DNA of 64,000 nucleotides from Eutrigla gurnardus. Taxonomy: Eukaryota > Chordata > Actinopteri > Perciformes > Triglidae. Positions 1-10,175 of this stretch are shown here, piece by piece. Numbering within the stretch: position 1 is the stretch's first letter; each line of letters opens with the position of its first letter. The position numbers and the translations under genes were made by a program. The notes below the pieces were generated by a model. It worked only from the letters and a program-made list of their open reading frames with translations, had not been told where the DNA came from and did no database searches. The stretch is taken from NCBI GenBank assembly GCA_963514095.1, contig OY741268.1, positions 1,898,001 to 1,962,000 of the forward strand, given 5' to 3'.

Positions 1-1
1 G

Positions 2-787
2 CTAAAGAGGCTGTTTGCGTCATATGGAGTTCCAGAACAAATAGTCACTGACAATGCAACAACCTTCACGTCAGACGAGTTCCAGCAGTTCGTGAAGAGA
101 AATGGAATCCTCCACACAACTGGTGCTCCGAGACACCCGGCCACCAACGGCCTAGCTGAGAGGTATGTTGCAACCTTCAAGGCAGGCATGAAAAAGCTAG
201 CAAAGGAAGACCTGAGCATTGATGATAAAATCTCACACTTCCTGCTACGGTATCGCACAACTCCCAACAGCACGACTGGCGAGTCACCAGCTGACTTGTT
301 TTTAAAGAGACACGTGCGAACCAGATTGGACTTCCTGAAACCAAGCATCACAGAAACAGTGAGAAGAAAGCAGTATCGACAGAAGGAAAGACACGACAAC
401 AAAGCTGCAGAGAGGCAGTTTGACGTGGATGAACAGGTTTATCTGCGCAATACTGCAGGAGAAAGTCCAAGGTGGATTCCAGGAGTAGTAAAGCAGCAGA
501 CTGGCCCTGTCTCATACAAGGTGCTAGGTGAAAAAACTGACCACATGTACAGACGTCATGGAGATCAGCTGAGACCTCGTTTCTCTCCAGACACTCCGGA
601 GCAAGTGCCTGAGGAGGAGGCAGCCGAGCTGGCTGAGCAGGCAGAGGCTTGTTCAGGAACAGAGCTCCTGGCACCTGAGACCGCAGCATCTGAGCTGCCC
701 AGATTCCCAGAACCACCTGACCCCGCTACAGTGACTTTGAGGCGCTCACAACGTGCCACACGCTTGCCACAGCGTTACCAGAACTGA
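2..787 (+). CDS. Gypsy (Ty3-type) retrotransposon integrase, C-terminal part of pol (5' partial)
   Basis: The frame is open from base 2, so the gene enters the window already running. The visible 261 residues hold the second half of the DDE integrase core. The second catalytic Asp lies in VTDNATTF (about residue 17) and the Glu in NGLAERY (about residue 53), with exactly 35 residues between them, the DD35E spacing of retrotransposon integrases. HPATNGLAER is the usual wording for the Gypsy class. A basic C-terminal domain follows (GEQVYLRN-like and WIPGVV-type segments, residues about 145-190), then a low-complexity Pro/Glu tail rich in SQR/ATR. The role is insertion of the cDNA into the host genome. 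No stop or frameshift is visible in this part. A polypurine tract and LTR follow downstream, as expected for the end of pol. Confidence 0.9.
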   Translation, partial: LKRLFASYGVPEQIVTDNATTFTSDEFQQFVKRNGILHTTGAPRHPATNGLAERYVATFKAGMKKLAKEDLSIDDKISHFLLRYRTTPNSTTGESPADLFLKRHVRTRLDFLKPSITETVRRKQYRQKERHDNKAAERQFDVDEQVYLRNTAGESPRWIPGVVKQQTGPVSYKVLGEKTDHMYRRHGDQLRPRFSPDTPEQVPEEEAAELAEQAEACSGTELLAPETAASELPRFPEPPDPATVTLRRSQRATRLPQRYQN

Positions 788-1008
788 TCATGGAGATGAG
801 AAGTTCTGAGGACTGTTGAGAAACTGATTGCTGAATTTGAGTTTATTAAAGTTCATAATTGAGTAATACATTAAGAGCATTCAGTAAGGTTAAGTGAGCA
901 TGTCTATTTTTGTTGTTAACAGTTACTGTGATGATAGTGATTGCTCATGCACTATAGTGGTAAACACTGTTTTGGGGTGTTGCAATATTTTTGAGTTAGT
1001 TTTGAGCT

Positions 1009-1022
1009 AAAGGGGGAGGAAA
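1009..1022 (+). other. polypurine tract of the Gypsy element
   Basis: The purine run aagggggaggaa sits directly before a TGTGATG sequence that begins the candidate LTR. This is the normal plus-strand primer position between pol and the 3' LTR. The stretch 788-1008 between the pol stop and this tract holds no gene. Confidence 0.6.
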
Positions 1023-1210
1023 TGTGATGTATTACATTTGTTACTGATTGACCTGATAGGCTTGCCGTACTTTTGAGTAGTTGGCTGCGCATGCTCAGTA
1101 AGGGTTCTAAGGATACACACGTGTGACATGTGTCGTTGTACTGTTTGCCCCAAGCTGCTAGTAAAAGTTATTGAACGTGTGCAGCTGCCTCGTTATTGAA
1201 ATACACCACA
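1023..1210 (+). repeat. candidate 3' LTR of the Gypsy element (188 bp)
   Basis: The segment starts TGTGATG after the polypurine tract and ends CACCACA, giving the TG...CA ends of an LTR. Its length fits the short LTRs of this Gypsy group. The matching 5' LTR lies outside the window, so the right boundary cannot be confirmed. The sequence of a LINE begins only about 25 bp further on. Confidence 0.5.
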
Positions 1211-2790
1211 GGTGCAAAATAACTTTTTAATATTTTAGACACATTTGACATTTCTCAACATGTGACACACCCTGGACCTGATTATCACAAAAGGTCTCCA
1301 TGTTTCTGATGTTTTTGTGACTGATCCTTCATTGTCTGATCACTTCTGTGTTTTCTTTAATATTGCTTTCATTCCTGACACACAAACAGAATCAAATATG
1401 GTCAAAAAGCGGTACATCAATGAACATGCCAATGTACTCTTTAAAAATGCCATCTCGTCGTTACCACCTCTAAACCCATGTCATGCTGATGATCTTGTAA
1501 ACATCTTTAATTCCAAAATTCTGAATGTCATTGATGTCATTGCACCTGCTACGGTTAAAACGATTTCTGGTAAGCAAAAGGCACCCTGGAGAAAAGCTGC
1601 TGTTGTGACAGCCCAGAGAAGAGAGTGCAGGAAGGCTGAACGAATCTGGCGGAGTACTAAACTTCATATTCACCATGACATCTATAAAGAGAGCCTCCGG
1701 GCCTACAATTTAGTCTTAAAAAGTGCGAGAGAAACATTCTTCTCCAATATCATAAACAACAACACTAATAAGGCGAAAACCCTATTTGCAACTGTTGACA
1801 GACTGACCAACCCACCAACACAAATACCAGCTAAACTCCATTCCACGCAGAAATGCAATGAGTTTGCATTCTTTTATACTAATAAAATTGAAGGCATCAG
1901 ATGCGCCATCAATATCTCAAACAAAAAAGTTGGATCACCAACCTGTTCAGGCAAAAGTTACACAGCAATCATGGCAAGCTTTAATGCCATAGACTCTAAA
2001 ACTCTAGTGGAAACGGTGACAAATCTAAAATCATCCACCTGCTGCCTTGATGCTTTACCTACCAACTTTTTTAAGAATGTTTTTGACTGCCTATCAATAG
2101 ACGTATTGCAAATAGTTAATAACTTCATTCAATCAGGCAATTTCCCAAAGGCCTGCAAAACTGCAGTCATTAAACCTCTTCTAAAAAAGCGGAGCCTAGA
2201 TGCCTCTATTATCAACAACTACAGACCAATTTCAAATCTACCCTTCATAAGTAAAATAATTGAGAAAGTTGTCCTCCAACAACTAAATCACTTCCTGTTT
2301 TCAACTGGCTGCCACAACAACTTCCAGTCAGGATTTCGACCTTTTCATCGCACCGAGACGGCCCTTATTAAAGTTGTAAATGACATCCGTCTTAACACAG
2401 ACTCTGGCAAAACTTCAATATTAATGCTATTAGACCTCAGTGCTGCATTTGACACTGTCGACCACTCAATACTTTTGGACAGGTTGGAAAACTGGGTGGG
2501 GCTCTCAGGCACAGTCTTAAAGTGATGGTTCGGAGTGAAATGGACCCTAGGTAATTTCCACCAAGACATCCAGCCAAACACCCCCTCGGAAGCATTTTCA
2601 GCAATGGTCAGCAGTGGTCAAGATAGGGCGATCAGCCGAACGGCTTCGTAATAGCGCGATGGTACATACATTATATCTCGTAAATTTCCCCACTAATAAT
2701 ACATGGAATGTTACCAAACTTCTGCAGTAGTACACATAGGGTCTGTACTCACAAAACGAGGCATTTTAAAGTTTGTAAGTACATCAGGAG

Positions 2791-3198
2791 TTTATTTAAA
2801 AAGAACACTTGCCTGATAGCTTCTACTGCTCAAGCTACGCTGTTTGCGTAGACGGAACGTCCGTGTTTACACAGCTTCTTCTTCGTTGGTGTTTAATGGC
2901 AGTCGGCGTATACCCAGCTGTTTCCGTGACGCGAGTTTCACGCCAGCGTATGAAAAGATTTCGCTTAATTTTTTTTATAAATGCTTATATTATCAGGTCG
3001 ACAAGCATTTATAAAAAATGTGCGAAACTTTTTCATACACTGGCGTGAAACTCGCATCACGGAAACAGCTGGGTATACGCCGACTGCCATTAAACACCAA
3101 CGAAGAAGAAGCTGTGTAAACACGGACGTGCCGTCTACGCAAACAGCGTAGCTTTAGCAGTAGAAGCTATCAGGCAAGTGTTCTTTTTAAATAAACTA
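2791..3198. repeat. long inverted repeat (arms about 200 bp) inside the TTAA element
   Basis: The left arm begins near 2791 (agtttatttaaaaagaac) and the right arm ends near 3198 with its complement. The centre is an 8-10 bp spacer around 2998 containing GTCGAC. The arms are nearly identical, so the strand can fold into a hairpin of about 400 nt. Short ORFs here are products of the palindrome and are not annotated. Confidence 0.8.
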
Positions 3199-3365
3199 AA
3201 TTTACAAGATATACTGTATGTACCATCGCACTAGTACTAAGCCATTCGGCTGATAGCGGCCATCTTGACCAATGCTGACCATCGCTTAAAATGCTTCCGA
3301 GGGGGTATTTGGCTGGATGTCATGGTGGAAATTACCTAGGGTGCATTTCACTCCGAACCATCACT

Positions 3366-3631
3366 TTAAACTCCGATAAAACGGAACTTATTGTACTTGG
3401 GCCTAAACTCCACCAAAGCTCGCTGTCTAAAGATATAGCTACTATTGATGGGATTGCCATCGCCTCAAATACTACTGTAAGAAACCTTGGAGTTATCTTT
3501 GATCAGGACTTGTCCTTTGACTCACATATTAAACAAACGACAAGGACAGTCTACTTTCACCTGCGTAACATTACTAAAATTAGGCCAATGCTTTCTCAAA
3601 AAGATGCAGAAAAACTCATGCATTTGTTACG
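3366..3631 (+). pseudogene. captured fragment of an L2-type LINE reverse transcriptase
   Basis: In the + strand this encodes LNSDKTELIVLGPK, then RNLGVIFDQDLSFDSHIKQ and LRNITKIRPMLSQKDAEKL, the palm/thumb region of L2-type reverse transcriptase. It belongs to a different family from the surrounding LINE. It starts exactly at a TTAA abutting an inner transposon terminus and stops at the outer inverted repeat. The same LINE stretch with the same junction is present in reverse at 31.5-31.76 kb. Confidence 0.75.
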
Positions 3632-4956
3632 AAGCCGTTCGGCTGATCGCCCTATCTTGACCACTGCTGACCATCGCTAAAAATGCTTCCGAGGGGGTGT
3701 TTGGCTTGATGTCTTGGTGGAAATTACCTAGGGTCCATTTCACTCCGAACCATCACTTTAAGCTGGTTCAAGTCATATCTACAAGATAGGAACTATTTTG
3801 TTTCCATTGGCGAGTTTGTATCAGAACCTACCAATGTAACGTGTGGATTCCCCCAAGGTTCAATCTTGGGGCCGACTTCATTCAACATCTACATGCTCCC
3901 ACTAGGACAAATCATGCAAAATAATAACATTGACCACCATTGCTATGCTGATGACACCCAAATCTATGTAGCACTATCACCAAACGACTATCGCCCCATA
4001 GATCTTCTGTGCCAGTGCATTGAGCAAGTCAAAGACTGGATGTGCCAAAACTTCCTACAACTAAATGAGGATAAAACTGAGATGATTGTTTTTGGTGCTA
4101 AAACAGAAAGGTTTAAAGTAATTCAACACCCTTCACTCTCTGTCCCTGAAAACCTCAAACAAAGCCAGAAATCTTGAGGTTATTATGGATTCTGATTTAC
4201 TTTTCGACAGTCACATTAAATCAGTAACAAAATCAGCCTACTATCACCTCAAAAATGTAGCAAGACTTAGAGGGCTCATGTCAGCTCAAGACTTAGAAAA
4301 ACTTGTACATGCCTTTATTACTAGTAGGCTAGACTACTGTAATGGTCTCCTTGCAGGTCTTCCGAAAAAAACTGTCAGGCAGCTACAGCTTGTTCAGAAC
4401 GCTGCTGCTAGAGTTCTTACAAAGACCAAAAAATGGGAGCACATTACACCAATTCTTAAATCCTTACATTGGCTCCCTGTATGTCAGAGGATTGATTTCA
4501 AAATCCTCCTGCTCACATATAAATCACTACATGGTCTAGGACCGAAGTATATCACTGATATGCTCCCACTACATAAGCCTTCTAGACCACTAAGATCTTC
4601 TGAGACCAATCTGTTAGTGATTCCCAGAGTAAACAACAATCACGGGAGAGCATCATTTAGTCACTATGCAACAAATAGCTGGAATAAACTTCCTGAAGAT
4701 GTAAGCCTTGCCCCAACTCTGACCACTTTTAAAACTAGACTGAAAACTTTTATGTTCACCATAGCTTTCTGCTAAATCTTTTAATGTCTGCACTGTTTTT
4801 AATTATTGCAAATATGTTTTTATTCTCCTTGTCTTTCTGTAATGCATTTTAATTTTGCCTTTATTTTCTTTTAATTCTTCTATTTTTTTCTTTTTCACTT
4901 TGTTGTATGACATGTCATGATGTGAAGCACTTTGAGTCTGCCTTGTGTATGAAATG

Positions 4957-6453
4957 AACACTTGCCTATGTTTTATAGTTTTCCCTTTTAGAGGAGCAAC
5001 AGAGTCGAGAGTCGTTCTCAGTAGGCTTCCAGATTCATCTATAAGAGAATCAATCTGAGAGGGACTAAAATGAACATAGAAGTCCTCCGTTTCATTAAGA
5101 CATGGAAGTGAACTCAAGACTGGCGGAATTACTTCCTTAAACTTAGCTACTGCTCTATCCGATAGACACCGAGAGTAGTAGCTTTTTCCTAGAGGAGCGA
5201 AGTCCAGCAGCAAAAAGTCAAAGGTTATCAAGTAATGGTCAGATAAAGAAGAATTTTGAGGAAAGATTATTAAGTGTTCAATTTCAACGCCATGAGATAA
5301 GACAAGGTCGAGAGTGTGGCTATGACAATATGATACGATAGACTTTATTGATCCCACATCGGGGAAATTCACTTGTCACAGTAGCAAGAGATGTACAAGC
5401 AATAAAAAAAACGACACAATAAAAACAATAAAATGCTGGTATAAAAAAACAGACAGACAAAAGACAAGAGGATTTAGATTAATAAAGATATAGAGAAGCA
5501 ATGGGCTATGTACAGTGAGTTTATGTACACTCTAAGTGAAGCCAATAGAATCTATTAATGAAGTAAATGCTACACTAAGGCTGTTATTTACAACGTCCAC
5601 ATGGACATTAAAATCCCCCACAATAATAACTGTATCTGATTTAAGGACTAAACTTGATAGAAACTCAGAGAAGAATTCAGATAAGAATTCAGAATATGGA
5701 CCAGGAGCACGATACACAATAACAAACAGAATTGGCTGCATTGTTTTCCACTTTGGGCATGGAAGGCTGAGAATCAGGCTCTCAAATTAGTTATAGTTTA
5801 GTTTTGGTTTTGGATTGACTAATAGGCTAAAATAAAAAATGGCTGCAACTCCTTTTCCACGTCTGCTGCCTCAAGATATGAGTATTAATATGGATGGGAG
5901 GACAAGCTTTGTTTAAGCAAACATAGTCTTCATCAGGCAGCCAGGCTTCAGTCAGGCAGAATAAATCAATATGATTATCTGATATTAAATCATTGACTAA
6001 TACTGCTTTAGATGAGAGAGATCTAATGTTTAATTAGATCTATTTCTAGATATATTTAATTCTCCTATTTTGTTGTACTGCATTTAGTATTAGGTTTTCA
6101 TGTGAAATCCCTCTTCTGTTGGACCAAATTAATTTAGTTGGTCGGGGGACAGACACCGTTCTTCTGTGGTTTTGGTTTTGGGTGGGTGACTGCTCCAATG
6201 GAGGCGCAGAGAAGTGTGTAAGACTGCAACTGTGCTTCCTGGTCTCAACACTGTTTTGTCATATTTTAGGACTACCAATGAGATCGGTGATGTTTCTAGA
6301 TAGGAGAGCGGCTCCATCCAAAGTGGAGTTGATGCCAACTCTCCTGATCAGACCAGGTTTTCCCCAGAAAGGCTGCCAATTATTAACAAAGCCCACATCG
6401 TTATCTGGACAGCCAGCGGTGGAAAGATGACATGCGGCTATACATGTCATCAC
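4957..6453 (-). pseudogene. L2-type LINE, reverse strand: ORF1 end and endonuclease, degraded
   Basis: Read on the reverse strand, 6453-6260 gives the end of an ORF1 esterase-type domain (FVNNWQPFWGKPGL, NSTLDGAALLSRN). Then follow the endonuclease blocks NIRSLSSKAVLVNDLI, LFCLTEAWLPDEDY (about 6040-5900), FVIVYRAPGPYSEF and IIVGDFNVHVD (about 5740-5590), then CHSHTLDLVLSHG and SLSDHYLITF (about 5330-5240). The reading frame is broken several times. A short AT-rich insert (5336-5530) separates two endonuclease blocks. The reverse-transcriptase half is missing because the LINE at 1236-4956 abuts it. Confidence 0.75.
5336..5530 (-). repeat. short retroelement 3'-end insert in the reverse LINE
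   Basis: It separates two parts of one endonuclease domain. It contains tttattgatcccacatcgg and ggggaaattcact, the antisense form of a 3' tail seen on many fish LINEs and SINEs, followed by an A-rich stretch. I cannot assign the family with certainty, and the target duplication is not clear. Confidence 0.5.
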
Positions 6454-6940
6454 TAGTAAAGTTTGGCAGGGTACCAGAGAAAACTACAGAGTCCGACACT
6501 GCACTTCCATTTTAGTGTCGGCTGGCACAACATTACTACACCACTGACAACTGACTGCCACACCCCACAGTTATTCTTTTGTTGCACATTCAGCTCAGTT
6601 TTGATTATTGTGATAAATTAAATATTTCTTTGATACCGTTTAAAGCCATGTGCTTCCTCCTTTTTGGTGCGGCCTTTGAGCCAGTTCGTGTCAAATTGGG
6701 GGCTTGCCGTCATTCTATTGGCTAAAGTTTTAGTGGATGGTTACTGAACCTCGTGGTTGCTTGATTGCTGCATACCTGAGGGTTACCAATTACCCTCTGT
6801 CCTTGCTTAATGTAAGGTAGCACATGTGAGTTTCTCTCTGTCTTTTCCTCATTCATTTGGTCAGCAGGCGAGTTTTGGCGTAGTATAGTTCTGCTATAGT
6901 TCTGTCTGTTTTCTGAGAAAATAATTTCAAAAATCAGTCA
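6454..6940. other. no recognised gene
   Basis: This holds part of the LINE ORF1 upstream region and unassigned sequence. I found no domain, splice pattern or terminal repeat. Confidence 0.4.
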
Positions 6941-6942
6941 TC

Positions 6943-6967
6943 ATATATATATATATATATATATATA
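6943..6967. repeat. (AT)n microsatellite at the Tc1 terminus
   Basis: A run of about 12 AT units abuts the left inverted repeat of the Tc1 element. Tc1 elements insert at TA, so AT runs are frequent neighbours. Confidence 0.85.
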
Positions 6968-8192
6968 CTCAACAAAAATATAAACGCAACACTTTTGTTT
7001 TTGCTCCCATTTTTCATGAGATGGACTTAAAGATCTAAAATTCATTCCAGATACACAATATTACCATTTCTCTCAAACATTGTTCACAAATCTGTCTAAA
7101 TGTGTGATAGTGAGCACTTCTGCTTTGCTGAGATAATCCATCCCACCTCACAGGTGTGCCACATCAAGATGCTGATCTGACATCATGATTAGTGCACAGG
7201 TGTGCCTTAGACTGTCCACAATGAAAGGCCACCCTGAAATGTGCATTTTTTTGCTTTATTGGGGGTCTGGGGACTCAGAACCAGTCAGTATCTGGTGTGA
7301 CCACCATTTGCCTCATGCAGTGCAACACATCTTCTTCGCATAGAGTTTATCAGATTGTCAATTGTGGCCTGTGGAATGTTGGTCCACTCCTCTTCAATGG
7401 CTGTGCGAAGTTGCTGGATATTAGTGGGAACTGGTACACGCTGTCGTATACGCCGGTCAAGCACATCCCAAACATGCTCAATGGGTGACATGTCCGGTGA
7501 GTATGCTGGCCATGCAAGAACTGGGACATTTTCAGCTTCCAAGAATTGTGTACAGATCCTTGCAACATGGGGCCGTGCATTATCTTGCTGAAACATGAGG
7601 TGATGTTCATGGATGTATGGCACAACAATGGGCCTCAGGATCTCATCACGGTATCTCTGTGCATTCAAAATGCCATCAATAAAATGCACCTGTGTTCTTC
7701 GTCCATAGCAGATGCCTGCCCATACCATAACCCCACCACCACCATGGGCCATTCGATCCACAACATTGACATCAGCAAAGCGCTCACCCACACGACGCCA
7801 CACACGCTGTCTGCCATCTGCCCTGAACAATGTAAACCGAGATTCATCCGTGAAGAGAACACCTCTCCAACGTGCCAGACGCCATCGAATGTGAGCATTT
7901 GCCCACTCAAGTCTGTTACGGCGACGAGCTGGAGTCAGGTCAAGACCCCGATGAGGACGACGAGCATGCAGTTGAGCTTCCCTGAGACGGTTTCTGACAG
8001 TTTGTGCAGAAATTGTTTGGTTATGCAAACCAATTGTTTCAGCAGCTGTCTGAGTGGCTGGTCTCAGACGATCTTGGAGGTGAACCTGCTGGATGTGGAG
8101 GTCCTGGGCTGGTGTGGTTACACGTGGTCTGCGGTTGTGAGGCCGGTTGGATGTACTGCCATATTCTCTGAAACGCCTTTGGCGACGGCTAA

Positions 8193-8680
8193 AGCTGTGC
8201 ACACACCGGAAGAACTGCCCGACTCGCGTCGGTAAATTCGGCGTCGGCTACTTAATATGGCCGACTCGAACAACGACATGGGCGGTTCACACCTACGGAA
8301 TTACAGCCGACGCCATACGTTCCGCGCTTGCGCAAGATGTAATGTCTCCAAAACAACAGGCGGCGCTAATCTGTATTGTGGGCCAAAAAACACGAAAACC
8401 GGAAGTAGGCGGTCCTCTCTAGACCGCTTTCTTCGATTCCACTGGTTATCTGGTATGTTTACCATCGTCACTTCCGGGCTTCACTGATTCGCTAGTCAAG
8501 CTGCTAGCCTCCACCAATCAGAATGGTAAAAGAATGACCGACTCGAATGGCGGATTACACATTTGAATCGGCTGAAATGAACGCCGACGTGGGCCGATTC
8601 GAGCGACCACACCAAGTAGACTCATGTCACGGGCGCCGACTCTCTCAAAGACGCCGATTTTCGGTCCGGTGTGTGAGCCC
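8193..8680. mobile_element. small non-autonomous TIR element (about 490 bp)
   Basis: The left side has CACACACCGGA followed by GACTCG- and CGTCGG-rich sequence. The right side ends with the complement (TCCGGTGTGTGAGC). The body is CpG-rich with no coding domain. It lies exactly between the broken Tc1 transposase and the first 274-bp LINE repeat. Superfamily not determined; target duplication not clear. Confidence 0.5.
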
Positions 8681-9776
8681 CCACATTTGGTCTGGAGAAA
8701 GGAAGGAAGCTGCTTTGTCTCTTGTTGGTAAGTCAGAAACTAATTGTAGATTTGGGTTTAGGCATTGTGTGTGTAAAGCTAGTGGTAACATTTAGTCTAG
8801 TATTGATAGCTTGTTGTTGAACTTCTTGTGAAGCTGTCTATGGTAAGTGAGCAATCAGCTTGTTTGAGCCAGCTCACCTGTAGTGAATAGACTTGATTAG
8901 AGGGAAGGAGGAGCCCCAGTCAGAACTTAAAGGACAGCAGTAGTTCTCTTCAAACCACATTTGGTCTGGAGAAAGGAAGGAAGCTGCTTTGTCTCTTGTT
9001 GGTAAGTCAGAAACTAATTGTAGATTTGGGTTTAGGCATTGTGTGTGTAAAGCTAGTGGTAACATTTAGTCTAGTATTGATAGCTTGTTGTTGAACTTCC
9101 TGTGAAGCTGTCTATGGTAAGTGAGCAATCAGCTTGTTTGAGCCAGCTCACCTGTAGTGAATAGACTTGATTAGAGGGAAGGAGGAGCCCCAGTCAGAAC
9201 TTAAAGGACAGCAGTAGTTCTCTTCAAACCACATTTGGTCTGGAGAAAGGAAGGAAGCTGCTTTGTCTCTTGTTGGTAAGTCAGAAACTAATTGTAGATT
9301 TGGGTTTAGGCATTGTGTGTGTAAAGCTAGTGGTAACATTTAGTCTAGTATTGATAGCTTGTTGTTGAACTTCCTGTGAAGCTGTCTATGGTAAGTGAGC
9401 AATCAGCTTGTTTGAGCCAGCTCACCTGTAGTGAATAGACTTGATTAGAGGGAAGGAGGAGCCCCAGTCAGAACTTAAAGGACAGCAGTAGTTCTCTTCA
9501 AACCACATTTGGTCTGGAGAAAGGAAGGAAGCTGCTTTGTCTCTTGTTGGTAAGTCAGAAACTAATTGTAGATTTGGGTTTAGGCATTGTGTGTGTAAAG
9601 CTAGTGGTAACATTTAGTCTAGTATTGATAGCTTGTTGTTGAACTTCTTGTGAAGCTGTCTATGGTAAGTGAGCAATCAGCTTGTTTGAGCCAGCTCACC
9701 TGTAGTGAATAGACTTGATTAGAGGGAAGGAGGAGCCACAGTCAGTACTTGCGGTAAATTGAGCACTTAAAAGGCT
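8681..9776 (+). repeat. four tandem 274-bp units forming the 5' region of a LINE
   Basis: Units start at 8681, 8955, 9229 and 9503, each opening ccacatttggtctggag. They are nearly identical: units 1 and 4 share cttcttg where units 2 and 3 have cttcctg. The last unit diverges after ggaggagcc (about 9737). Each unit contains two strong 5' splice-site-like motifs (ttggtaagtc and atggtaagtg). A single diverged unit precedes another copy of the same LINE at 46.5 kb, so the units belong to the LINE and are not an unrelated satellite. The inferred role is monomeric promoter units, as in mouse L1. Confidence 0.85.
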
Positions 9777-9816
9777 GTCACTACAGCGTCAGCTGCAGCG
9801 TCGGGCCATCAGAACG

Positions 9817-10110
9817 AAGACAGCTGAACAAAGACAAGGGAGTCTATCTGTGGGAGTCAAGACAGCTGAACAAAGACAAGGGAGTCTATCTGTGGGAGTC
9901 AAGACAGCTGAACAAAGACAAGGGAGTCTATCTGTGGGAGTCAAGACAGCTGAACAAAGACAAGGGAGTCTATCTGTGGGAGTCAAGACAGCTGAACAAA
10001 GACAAGGGAGTCTATCTGTGGGAGTCAAGACAGCTGAACAAAGACAAGGGAGTCTATCTGTGGGAGTCAAGACAGCTGAACAAAGACAAGGGAGTCTATC
10101 TGTGGGAGTC
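9817..10110 (+). repeat. seven tandem 42-bp units in the LINE leader
   Basis: The unit starting aagacagctgaacaaag recurs at 9817, 9859, 9901, 9943, 9985, 10027 and 10069 without visible change. Because 42 is a multiple of three, the array is open in several frames and encodes repeated 14-residue units in both directions. It lies between the 274-bp array and the endonuclease ORF. Confidence 0.9.
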
Positions 10111-10175
10111 CATCGAGGAAGCCCATTGAGGTAGGTATAACATCTCAACCCCCCCCCCCCCCCCCCCTCGCAGCC

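Larger units (their letters stand above)
2521..3757. mobile_element. palindromic TTAA-target DNA transposon with LINE cargo
   Basis: The unit is flanked by TTAA (2517-2520 and 3758-3761). It begins AGTGATGGTTCGGAG and ends with the reverse complement of that sequence. The outer inverted repeats are about 130 bp (2521-2655 and 3627-3757). Inside is a second right-hand terminus ending at 3365, also followed by TTAA, then a fragment of a different LINE (3366-3631). No transposase is encoded, so it is non-autonomous. TTAA targets are used by piggyBac and Kolobok elements; the terminal sequence alone does not let me choose. Confidence 0.75.
1263..4775 (+). pseudogene. LINE endonuclease/reverse transcriptase, broken (parts 1263-2520 and 3762-4775)
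   Basis: The 5' part carries the end of an APE-type endonuclease (HTLDLIITKG, then SLSDHF). Next come the connecting region, the reverse-transcriptase fingers (YRPISNLPFISK, SGFRPFHRTETAL) and the first catalytic block LLDLSAAFDTVDHS. After the inserted transposon the frame continues with WFKSYL, GFPQGSILGP and the catalytic CYADDTQIY box. The C-terminal HWLPVCQRIDFKILLLTYKSLHGL block is typical of the L2/CR1 group. Damage: 5' truncation, an in-frame TGA near 1263, the 1.2-kb insertion, and a frameshift near 4165. The product would have copied LINE RNA at the target site; this copy cannot. Confidence 0.85.
1236..4956 (+). mobile_element. L2/CR1-clade LINE, 5'-truncated, split by a TTAA transposon
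   Basis: The element starts inside the endonuclease domain and runs through reverse transcriptase to a 3' untranslated tail (4776-4956). That tail has the aagcactttgag motif common at the 3' ends of fish L2-type LINEs. It is interrupted at 2520/3758 by a palindromic DNA transposon flanked by TTAA on both sides. Reading resumes in the same frame when the insert and one TTAA are removed. This shows that the DNA transposon landed in an existing LINE. Confidence 0.8.

Noticed and set aside
2809..3048. 79-codon ORF in the palindrome
   Set aside because: It lies entirely in one arm of the inverted repeat and has no domain.
7546..8235. 229-codon + strand ORF
   Set aside because: It is the antisense frame of the Tc1 transposase, whose DD34E residues are clear on the reverse strand.
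8874..9613. Three identical 63-codon reverse-strand ORFs
   Set aside because: They are the same stretch of the 274-bp tandem unit seen three times, with no domain and no support as genes.
9817..10110. Regular 42-bp repeats that could suggest a CRISPR array or a repeat protein
   Set aside because: Units are contiguous with no unique spacers, and the DNA is eukaryotic. Both strands are open only because the unit is a multiple of three. It is a minisatellite in a LINE leader.
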